A stretch of 33,843 bases of DNA from Candidatus Acetothermia bacterium (GTDB lineage: Bacteria; Bipolaricaulota; Bipolaricaulia; UBA7950): the NCBI GenBank assembly GCA_022684035.1, contig JAJHSB010000025.1, positions 1-33,843 of the forward strand, read 5' to 3'. A model generated the notes under the pieces. That model searched no databases. It saw only the letters and a program-made list of their open reading frames with translations, and was not told the origin of the DNA. This document shows positions 8,195 to 15,883 of the stretch, in pieces (the first letter of the stretch is position 1; each line of letters begins with the position of its first letter). Position numbers and translations under genes: made by a program.

Positions 8195-8965
8195 TTATGC
8201 TTTGCGGTTCATCTCATAAATTACCCGCATTCCGATAAGTGTCAAGTTACGGTTTACCACATCGATCACCGTTGTCGCGGCAGCGAGCAAATATGCTTCT
8301 CCACCGGTGGCGATTACTTTGGCCTTATCAGCGAGTTCATTCTGAATGCGCGCGACGATCCCTTCCACTAATCCGGCATATCCGAATAGAATCCCTGACT
8401 GAATCGCCGCAACTGTATTGCGACCGATCGCCTGTGGGGGTCGAATCAATTCAACTTGTGGTAGCATTGCAGTCCGTGATGTAAGTGCTTTGGCCCCAAT
8501 AGCGATTCCCGGCGCAATCGCCCCACCAACGTAATCACCCTCTTTGGATACGACATCAAATGTCAACGCTGTCCCGGCATCGATAATAATCAGCGGGCCG
8601 CTGTAGAGATGATGACCACCAACAGCATTGGCGATTCGATCGGCGCCGACTGCAAATGGATAGTCGAGCAAGATCCGCACCTCTGTCTTTACATCGGCGC
8701 GGACGATTAATGGTTCAATCGCGAAATAAGAGCGGCACAGTTCATCAAAGACCGGTGTTAACGCCGGCACCACGCTGCCGATAACTGCTCCGCCGATCTG
8801 ATCTGTCGCTATTTTACGGTGAGTGAGCAGGCTGAGTAACGATGCAGCGTACTCATCTATTCGACGATGGAAATCTGTCCCGAGTCTCCATCGTACTACA
8901 ATCTGAGAACCAGTAAATAGTCCCAGCGTGATATCGCTATTTCCAATATCGATTGCCAGTAGCAT
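8195..8965 (-). CDS. coaX: Type III pantothenate kinase
   Basis: CoaX phosphorylates pantothenate with ATP to start CoA synthesis, in the cytoplasm. The 256-residue protein shows the ASKHA-fold blocks of the type III family: MLLAIDIGNSDITLGLF at the N-terminus, GAVIGSVVP near 62, FAVGADRIANAVGG near 100, IIDAGTALTFDVV near 120 and GGAIAPGI near 142. The ATG at 8965 is chosen because the family starts at MLLAIDIGN and GGAGG lies upstream; an in-frame start at 8998 would lie inside ppdK. The start is one base after the ppdK stop, so the two are translationally coupled. With panB downstream this forms a small CoA-synthesis cluster. Confidence 0.95.
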   Translation of the reverse strand: MLLAIDIGNSDITLGLFTGSQIVVRWRLGTDFHRRIDEYAASLLSLLTHRKIATDQIGGAVIGSVVPALTPVFDELCRSYFAIEPLIVRADVKTEVRILLDYPFAVGADRIANAVGGHHLYSGPLIIIDAGTALTFDVVSKEGDYVGGAIAPGIAIGAKALTSRTAMLPQVELIRPPQAIGRNTVAAIQSGILFGYAGLVEGIVARIQNELADKAKVIATGGEAYLLAAATTVIDVVNRNLTLIGMRVIYEMNRKA

Positions 8966-8966
8966 C

Positions 8967-11639
8967 TTATCTCCCTCCAGCAGCCGTGTCATTCTCATCC
9001 AGCGCTGCTTGTGCGGCAGCGAGGCGAGCTATCGGTACACGATAGGGGCTGCAACTCACATAATCGAGACCGATCTGATGGCAAAAGTGGATCGAAGCAG
9101 CATCACCGCCGTGTTCTCCGCACAGGCCAAGCTTGATCCTCGGCCGCGCCTTTCTTCCTAAGTCACATGCCATCTCCATCAATCGACCGATTCCATCGCG
9201 ATCGATGACTTGGAATGGATCTTGCTCATAGATCCCCATGGCGATGTATTCGGAGAGGAACTTGCCGGCATCGTCGCGGGAGAATCCACAGCCCATCTGG
9301 GTCAGGTCATTCGTACCGAAGCTGAAGAACTCCGCCTGTTCGGCAATTGTGTCAGCAGTGACAGCAGCACGCGGCACTTCGAGCATCGTGCCGATCATGT
9401 ATGGTATCTCTTCACTTGTTACCTTCTGTTCGGCAAAGACCTCAGCGATTACCTGTTCTGCAACTTCGCGTACAAGTTCCATTTCCCGCCAATGGCCGAC
9501 TAAGGGGACCATAATCTCCGGTTGTACCATGATTCCACGCCGTTTAACATTGATTGCTGCTTCGATAATTGCGCGGATCTGCATCTCATTGATCTCTCTG
9601 TAAGTAAGTCCCAGACGGCAACCGCGATGGCCAAGCATCGGATTAGCCTCATGGAGCGCCGCGACCTTGTTGCGTACCTCTTCGGCGGAAAAACCCATTG
9701 CTGTTGCTACTTTCTCTTGTCCGGCACTATCATGCGGAAGGAATTCATGGAGTGGAGGATCGAGTAACCGGATCGTTACCGGCAGTCCATCCATTACGGT
9801 AAATATCTCTTCAAAATCACCCCGTTGCATCGGCAGCAGCTTGGTAAGCGCTCTTCGCCGTCCGGCTTCATCATCAGCGAGGATCATCTCGCGCATCGCG
9901 ACGATCCGCTCGCCAGTGAAGAACATGTGTTCAGTACGGCAAAGCCCGATCCCCTCAGCGCCGAAATTTATTGCAACAGCAGCATCATGCGGAGTATCGG
10001 CATTGGTGCGCACCGCCAATCGGCGGAACTGATCAGCCCAATCCAGTAATCGCTTGAAATCACCACTCAGGTGCGGCTCGATAGTGGGAATCGCGCCCTG
10101 ATAGATAGCGCCGGTAGAGCCATTTAGGCTGATCATCTCTCCCTCTTTGACTCTTATTCCCTTGGCAACGAATTCTCGCTTATCGTAGTCAATGAGCAGA
10201 TCGCCGGCGCCGGAGACACAACATTTACCCATACCGCGCGCAACAACAGCAGCATGACTCGTCATCCCACCACGTACTGTGAGGATCCCGGCAGCAGCAT
10301 CCATTCCTCCGATATCTTCTGGGCTCGTTTCAATCCGCACGAGGATCACCGGTTCGCCGTCTGCCGTTGCTCGCTCAGCTCGCTTAGCTGAAAAGACGAC
10401 TTTCCCTGTTGCTGCACCCGGGCTGGCTGGAAGGCCGCGGCCGAGAAGGATCGCCTCTTTTTCCGCTGCCGGAGCGAAAGTGGGGTGTAGAAGTTGATTG
10501 AGTTGATCCGGACTGACGCGACGCACTGCCTCTCGACGAGAAATTTTGCCGCTGTCAGCCATCTCAACCGCGATGCGTACTGCCGCTGTCCCGGTGCGCT
10601 CTCCCACGCGCGTCTGGAGGATATAGAGCTTGTCCTGCTGGATAGTAAACTCCAGGTCCTGCATATCATTGTAATGTTCTTCCAACTTCTCTCGCACCGC
10701 GAGAAGTTCTTCATAGATGTGCGGCATCACTTTAGCGAGAGTTTTAAGCGGATGTGGGGTTCTTATACCGGCTACGACATCTTCTCCCTGAGCATTAAAC
10801 AGGTATTCGCCGTAGAAAGAGTTCTCTCCCGTTGACGGATCACGGGTAAAGGCCACCCCAGTTCCACTCCTTTCGTCCATGTTGCCGAAGACCATTGCCT
10901 GGACATTGACTGCTGTGCCAATCTTCTCCTCAATATGGTGCAATTGACGATATTTCCGTGCTCGCTCTGTGTTCCACGAAGCAAAGACAGCATCGATTGC
11001 ACCCCATAATTGCTCCATCGGATTCTGGGGAAATTCCCGGTGCAAGTGCTCTGTGATGACCTTCTTAAAGCGATTAACAATTGCTTTCAGATTTGCGGCA
11101 GTAAGGTCGCTATCTATCTTGATGCCATTTTGGGCCTTGATCTGTGCGATAATCTCTTCGAACGGATCACGGTCTCCTGACAGGTGTTCTTTCAATTTAA
11201 GGACGACATCACCGTACATCTGAATCAATCGGCGATAGATATCATAGACAAAGCGGGGATTACCGGTCTGTGCGATCAATCCTTCCACACTGCGATCAGT
11301 AAGACCGAGATTCAGTACTGTATCCATCATTCCGGGCATTGAGACAGCAGCACCGGAGCGAACAGAGAGCAAAAGCGGGTTATCAATGGCGCCGAACCGT
11401 TGCCCGGTAATCTGATGCAGTCTTTCTAAGCCCTCTTCCACCTCATCTTTAAGACCCGACGGATACTCACCTTGTTGAGAGATATATTGACAGACTGCGG
11501 TCGATATAGTGAACCCCGGCGGTACTGGAATCCCCAGTCTGGACATCTCTGCCAGGTTGGCTCCTTTTCCGCCGAGCAGCGACCGCATCGAACCATCACC
11601 ATCAGCCTTACCATCACCGAATAGATAAAGATACTTCAC
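8967..11639 (-). CDS. ppdK: Pyruvate, phosphate dikinase
   Basis: PPDK interconverts pyruvate, ATP and phosphate with PEP, AMP and pyrophosphate, in glycolysis or gluconeogenesis. The 890-residue length is normal. The ATP-grasp domain includes SVRSGAAVSMPGMMDT near 92-107 and FTRDPSTGEN near 265. The phospho-histidine domain has GGMTSHAAVVARGMGKCC near 457, with the catalytic His in TSHAA. The C-terminal PEP-binding TIM barrel has GLCRTEHMFF, FGTNDLTQ and the terminal GLCGEHGGD. The GTG at 11639 is preferred because GGAGG lies nine bases upstream and the protein then begins MKYLYLFGDGKADG as in homologues; the in-frame TTG at 11660 overlaps that ribosome-binding site. A weak TACAAT at 11678-11683 (minus strand) could be the -10 box. 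Confidence 0.97.
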   Translation of the reverse strand: MKYLYLFGDGKADGDGSMRSLLGGKGANLAEMSRLGIPVPPGFTISTAVCQYISQQGEYPSGLKDEVEEGLERLHQITGQRFGAIDNPLLLSVRSGAAVSMPGMMDTVLNLGLTDRSVEGLIAQTGNPRFVYDIYRRLIQMYGDVVLKLKEHLSGDRDPFEEIIAQIKAQNGIKIDSDLTAANLKAIVNRFKKVITEHLHREFPQNPMEQLWGAIDAVFASWNTERARKYRQLHHIEEKIGTAVNVQAMVFGNMDERSGTGVAFTRDPSTGENSFYGEYLFNAQGEDVVAGIRTPHPLKTLAKVMPHIYEELLAVREKLEEHYNDMQDLEFTIQQDKLYILQTRVGERTGTAAVRIAVEMADSGKISRREAVRRVSPDQLNQLLHPTFAPAAEKEAILLGRGLPASPGAATGKVVFSAKRAERATADGEPVILVRIETSPEDIGGMDAAAGILTVRGGMTSHAAVVARGMGKCCVSGAGDLLIDYDKREFVAKGIRVKEGEMISLNGSTGAIYQGAIPTIEPHLSGDFKRLLDWADQFRRLAVRTNADTPHDAAVAINFGAEGIGLCRTEHMFFTGERIVAMREMILADDEAGRRRALTKLLPMQRGDFEEIFTVMDGLPVTIRLLDPPLHEFLPHDSAGQEKVATAMGFSAEEVRNKVAALHEANPMLGHRGCRLGLTYREINEMQIRAIIEAAINVKRRGIMVQPEIMVPLVGHWREMELVREVAEQVIAEVFAEQKVTSEEIPYMIGTMLEVPRAAVTADTIAEQAEFFSFGTNDLTQMGCGFSRDDAGKFLSEYIAMGIYEQDPFQVIDRDGIGRLMEMACDLGRKARPRIKLGLCGEHGGDAASIHFCHQIGLDYVSCSPYRVPIARLAAAQAALDENDTAAGGR

Positions 11640-11660
11640 TTGGTCATACCTCCATATCAA

Positions 11661-12050
11661 TCTGACTTGTTGGAATAATTGTACGCTTCACCTACTTATG
11701 GACGTAAGAGTCAGATATGAAATATCGCACAAGCGCTAAAACAAATATCCCTCTCTGGGAGCTAATTAATATACGTAATGTGGCTAGAAAGTTCAAGGTT
11801 AACTTAAAAAGAGTAAAATCAGGATGCACCCGGCAACTGGATTCTATCGGGTGGCAGCGCAACTGCGGCGTGCTCCTTACGTGATAGTAGTCAATCGCAA
11901 ATGCAGCGGCTGATGTGGGAGATGGGATTATAATGGCCAATGAAGCGTAGGAAGTGCCGCACAACTGACAGCGAGCATCCCCCATCCTCGCTATCCCAAT
12001 CTGGTAGAGGAATTGGAGATTACCCAGCGAAATACGCCGCCGTTTGTAAA
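11661..12050. other. Intergenic gap between ppdK and the R-M island
   Basis: About 390 bases without a convincing gene. A 55-codon open frame on the plus strand (11716-11883) has no ribosome-binding site or recognisable motif. The composition changes from balanced to AT-rich near the 12050 end, marking one edge of the restriction-modification island. I found no copy of the tRNA-Pro 3' end here that would serve as the second attachment site. Confidence 0.5.
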
Positions 12051-15047
12051 TTAAATTTTGCCAGCAAAATCAACAAAGTTGTCGAACCAGTATTGTTTGT
12101 AATTTTCTAAAACCTCTGCAATCCCTCGCCTCGGTTTGAGCAATAGTTTTGTGTTTATTGTGAATCCGTTGTATGAAAAATCTCTGCTTTGTTTTGGTTC
12201 GCCAATTTCAAATATCCTTGAATAGCCGTCAATTTTTCGGTATCCGTCCACGTGTTCGGTTCCCTTCGGATCAACGAACAAAATCAAGTATCGTTTGCCT
12301 TTTTGCGCCCAAAAGATAAAGTCGGGTTTAAAATTGGCGATATTATTTTCCTTCGGGTTGTAATAGGGAATTACCACTTCATCCAGCGTCTGGTCAAGTT
12401 TTGAAAACATCCACCAGTCAAATTGCGTGAATGCATTATCGGGTTCGGTAAAATGTTCTTCCAGTTCCTCAATAAATCTTACCTCGCTGTCAACATTGAT
12501 GATATGATTGAGATAATCAATTTTTTCTGTTTCTGAAACTATCACCGGAAGATAGTAATGGTTGATAAGGTATTTAATTTTTACTTTCTTGTTATTTGCC
12601 TCGTACTGCCCCGCTTTCTCAAACAAAGTTAATTGTTTTGCGTATTTTTCTTCTGGTATTTTTCCATAATTTTTCTTCAGCTCCTCTTTCTTCTTAGGAT
12701 ATTCCTTCATAAATTCAATCTTCTTTCTAATTTCTTCGTATTTCTCGCCATCGCTGAACCTGACCTTTTTGAAATGCACAATTTCATTTTCCAGCTCCTT
12801 AAACTTGTCAAACTCTCTGTTTTTGACCCCGAGATAATCAAAAATCCGCTCAAGAATCAACTCCGGCTCAAAAAGAGAGTTCCTCTCGCTAAAATCGTAG
12901 TATCGTCCTTCTTCTTCAAAACTTTCCCTTGCTTTCTTCAAAACCTTAACTTCGCAATCATATTTAGCCAAAGCGATTTTATCGCCTAAAAATCCATAGA
13001 ATTGCTTTAGTTTTTCAAAATCCTCACGGCTGACAGGATATTTTTGCGGGTCTTTTTCCTCGGCAAAAATTCGCTCGACGGTTTTATAAACCGGAACCAA
13101 AAGAGTATGCTTTTGCGCTTCGGGATTCAAAATAAACGCGTCGCCCAAATTTTTATCTTGCTTCTCTGCTTTCAACGTTGCAATTATTTCTTTCAAGTTT
13201 TCGGCGTTCGTGCCAAAAACAAATAAGCTCTCAATCGGCAAAATCAGATTTTTTACTTTCTCAAATAATTGCTCTTTTACAACTTTGGCATTTAGTAAAT
13301 TTTGGAGTCGTTTTCTTTGATATTTTTGCGGCTCTATTCTCACACCTCGCCCAACCGATTGCAAAACGAATTTTTTAGCGTCGCTTCCAACTCCAATATT
13401 TACGAATAAAAGAAGGTTAGGCCTGTTAGAATCCCAGCCCTCATAAAAAGAGCGGGAGCCCATTAAAACATTTATATCGGAATCATCGCGATTAATTCGC
13501 CGGAAATAACTTTCGTTCTCAAAACTTTCATTTATCTCATATCCTTCAAGTTTATCTTTCAGCCAGCCGGAAATATCGCCGATCTTGATTAAAGCAAACG
13601 GTTTATCAGCCGTCATTAACCTAAAAATCAATTCTTGCCGATTCCCGGGGATTTTCAAAACTTCAATTTTTCCCGGAGTTTTGCTATTCAAGACATATTT
13701 CAAAATATCCTTGTAATCCAATTTTGAAACTAAATCAGCGTTGATGACGCACTCCAACTCTTCAAATACGAATTTAGCGTTGTCGCGAAATTCTTGGACA
13801 AGTTCCTCTTTTGCTTTTTTAAGTAAATCCGCTCTAATTTCATTTTTCGCAACCTTTTCCAATTCCCTAAAAAATAATTCCAAATCAGATTCTTCCACAT
13901 CCACGGAATTAACCAGCGTCAAAAGCAGCGGACGGTGATATAAGTTATTCCCCTTTTGTAGAGAGGTGTCCCGAAGGGACGGGGTGTTTATTTTCCTAAT
14001 TTCTTCAAAAAAATACTTGTTGATATAGGTCAGAAGTAAAAGCGTTTTCAAAACGATTTTTTGCTTTTCAATCGGCGAAAAATCGCCTCGCCCGCGAAAC
14101 GCGCTGATTTCGGCAGAAGATACATAAATATGCTTACCGTATCCTTCCTCTACAAACCTTGAAAGATTGAAGTTAAAAGCGCAGGTCGCAAAGTCTCTTG
14201 GGTCGGTAAAGGTAGCGGAAAAATTAAACAAAAATCCGTTTCTTGAAAGTATGGAGTATAAAATCTGCCGCTTGCTGTCTTCTTTGTCGCCTTTGTGCGC
14301 CTCATCCAAAAGAATATACCACCGCCCGCTGTTGTCGTAGTTTTGAAAATTAACGATTTTTTCTTTGTGTTCGTCAGAAATTAAATCGGAGCGGTAATAA
14401 AAAACGGTAATCTCGTTTTTAGCAAATGGTAAAACATTTTCGCGCTTCACGCTATCATAATCTCTTAAATTTTTAAGATTTATCTTTGTGTCAAAATTGA
14501 AGCTGTTAAACTCCTCAACATGAGCTTTAAATTGGTCCAAAAGATCATCGCGGTGCGCCAAAAAAAGAATGTCTCGTGCCGGCAATTCTTTTTCAGAAAT
14601 CAGTTTACCCAAAAACTCAATCAACTTAACAATAATCAGGGTTTTTCCCGAGCCGGTCGCCATCCAAAAACTCATCCGGTTAATGAAATGCGCGAAAGGA
14701 ATTTTTGAATCTACGGCAGGATAATCCTTGTCGTACTCCAAAAGATATTTTGCCGTCTTTTTACCCTCTCTTTTTTTCAAGTCGTAATCAAAATTTTCTG
14801 ATAAGCCGTTTGCGCGATAAAGATGATATAAATCTGTCTTGTCTTCTTTCCTATCCTTAAAGTAAAGCCACAAACCTTTGAGCGCATTTTGTAACCCCTG
14901 CCTTTGAAAATCAAAAAGTGTTTTATTCTTTGAAAACCGCACAAAACTTGTCCCGTGCGCAGACATGGGATCAAATCCCTGCCATTTTGCAGGCAAACTT
15001 TCAAAAGAAATATCATCTATAATGTTTTGCAAATAGAGTTTAGCCAT
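12051..15047 (-). CDS. Type III-like restriction endonuclease/helicase subunit (Res)
   Basis: The 998-residue protein is a superfamily-2 helicase with a C-terminal nuclease. Motif I is ATGSGKT near residues 130-136, motif II is DEAH at 248-251, motif III is SAT near 277, and motif VI is QSVGRGVRIEP. Near the C-terminus KPDFIFW and, after a short gap, LFVDPKGTE give the PD-x(n)-DxK arrangement of PD-(D/E)xK nucleases. This is the Res layout of type III systems: ATP-driven scanning along DNA followed by cleavage, acting together with the Mod subunit. It starts three bases after the stop of the Bro-N/DinD-like gene. The gene is AT-rich and Lys-rich compared with its neighbours, consistent with horizontal transfer. 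Confidence 0.88.
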   Translation of the reverse strand: MAKLYLQNIIDDISFESLPAKWQGFDPMSAHGTSFVRFSKNKTLFDFQRQGLQNALKGLWLYFKDRKEDKTDLYHLYRANGLSENFDYDLKKREGKKTAKYLLEYDKDYPAVDSKIPFAHFINRMSFWMATGSGKTLIIVKLIEFLGKLISEKELPARDILFLAHRDDLLDQFKAHVEEFNSFNFDTKINLKNLRDYDSVKRENVLPFAKNEITVFYYRSDLISDEHKEKIVNFQNYDNSGRWYILLDEAHKGDKEDSKRQILYSILSRNGFLFNFSATFTDPRDFATCAFNFNLSRFVEEGYGKHIYVSSAEISAFRGRGDFSPIEKQKIVLKTLLLLTYINKYFFEEIRKINTPSLRDTSLQKGNNLYHRPLLLTLVNSVDVEESDLELFFRELEKVAKNEIRADLLKKAKEELVQEFRDNAKFVFEELECVINADLVSKLDYKDILKYVLNSKTPGKIEVLKIPGNRQELIFRLMTADKPFALIKIGDISGWLKDKLEGYEINESFENESYFRRINRDDSDINVLMGSRSFYEGWDSNRPNLLLFVNIGVGSDAKKFVLQSVGRGVRIEPQKYQRKRLQNLLNAKVVKEQLFEKVKNLILPIESLFVFGTNAENLKEIIATLKAEKQDKNLGDAFILNPEAQKHTLLVPVYKTVERIFAEEKDPQKYPVSREDFEKLKQFYGFLGDKIALAKYDCEVKVLKKARESFEEEGRYYDFSERNSLFEPELILERIFDYLGVKNREFDKFKELENEIVHFKKVRFSDGEKYEEIRKKIEFMKEYPKKKEELKKNYGKIPEEKYAKQLTLFEKAGQYEANNKKVKIKYLINHYYLPVIVSETEKIDYLNHIINVDSEVRFIEELEEHFTEPDNAFTQFDWWMFSKLDQTLDEVVIPYYNPKENNIANFKPDFIFWAQKGKRYLILFVDPKGTEHVDGYRKIDGYSRIFEIGEPKQSRDFSYNGFTINTKLLLKPRRGIAEVLENYKQYWFDNFVDFAGKI

Positions 15048-15050
15048 TTG

Positions 15051-15878
15051 TTAATCTTTTAGTTTTTTTCGTTCTTCCTGTGATTTCAAATAATTTTCTT
15101 TTGAAACAACAGAACGTCCCAACCGTTTTTCTAATTTTTTTCTTGCTCCGCCGGCAATATCACCACCTGTTCTGGCATCTGCTTTCAATTTCGGGAAGCC
15201 TTGCGAATCTTCACTTCTATGGATTTCTGTGGTAGCACGCTCGCCCAACATTGTAAAAATCAATTCTAAATCGTCCATATGGTCACGCAAATTTTCCCTT
15301 TTCAGATTTTTTACTTTTTTATATTGGCTCGGGGTAATGCCAAAAGTTGCTTTTGAAATTTCTGCGGTTAAAATCTCATAATCTCGTTGTTCTTTTGCTC
15401 CCCTCTTTTGCCACTCGTCAGTTAATTCTTCCCGAATAGCAATCCCGCGCATTCTTTTTTCAATCCAATCGTCAGAATATCCTTTGAGTTTATAAAGCAT
15501 TCTTGTCCGCTTGGTTGCCAATTCCGGATTTTCTATTTCCTGCACCCTCTCGTACCCGATCTTTGCTAACCAACGTTTGAACGGCTCGGCTTTTGGCGAA
15601 GGAATTGACTGAATGATGCGGAAAACCCCTTCGGTATCTGCGCAATCGGTCTCACGCATTTTCCCATCAGGCGCCTCTAATTTCAACCCGTGACAAAATG
15701 TCACGACTTCGCTTCCCTCTTCTTTTAGTCGCTGTTTCAATTTTCTCCAATAGGCGCCGGCATCGGCGCTATCCGTCAAAACTTCGCAGACATCCACCAC
15801 TGAAAACCACCATTCATTTTGATAAACAATCCTTCTGATTTTTTTACCTTTAAATAGGGCGATTTTTGTATTATCCAT
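15051..15878 (-). CDS. Bro-N / DinD-like protein between Mod and Res
   Basis: The 275-residue protein starts with a Bro-N-type DNA-binding domain: ALFKGKKIRRIVYQNEWWFS, then VVDVCEVLTDSADAGAYWRK and VFRIIQSIPSPKAEPFKRWL. Bro-N domains occur in phage antirepressors. The C-terminal part (ISKATFGITPSQYKKVKNL, LIFTMLGERATTEI, then GGDIAGGARKKLEKRLGRSV) resembles DNA-damage-inducible protein D and related chromosomal Bro-N proteins. The ATG at 15878 lies five bases after the mod stop and Res follows after three bases, so it is an integral part of the restriction-modification operon. Plausible roles are transcriptional control of the operon or a response to phage or DNA damage; none is proven. There is no signal peptide or membrane segment. 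Confidence 0.68.
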   Translation of the reverse strand: MDNTKIALFKGKKIRRIVYQNEWWFSVVDVCEVLTDSADAGAYWRKLKQRLKEEGSEVVTFCHGLKLEAPDGKMRETDCADTEGVFRIIQSIPSPKAEPFKRWLAKIGYERVQEIENPELATKRTRMLYKLKGYSDDWIEKRMRGIAIREELTDEWQKRGAKEQRDYEILTAEISKATFGITPSQYKKVKNLKRENLRDHMDDLELIFTMLGERATTEIHRSEDSQGFPKLKADARTGGDIAGGARKKLEKRLGRSVVSKENYLKSQEERKKLKD

Positions 15879-15883
15879 AACAA

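Noticed and set aside
11716-11883. 55-codon open frame on the plus strand
   Set aside because: No ribosome-binding site, no recognisable motif and short length; composition gives no support for coding.
11661-12050. Second attachment site of the R-M island
   Set aside because: I looked for a copy of the tRNA-Pro 3' end and found none by eye; a short or degenerate repeat cannot be excluded.
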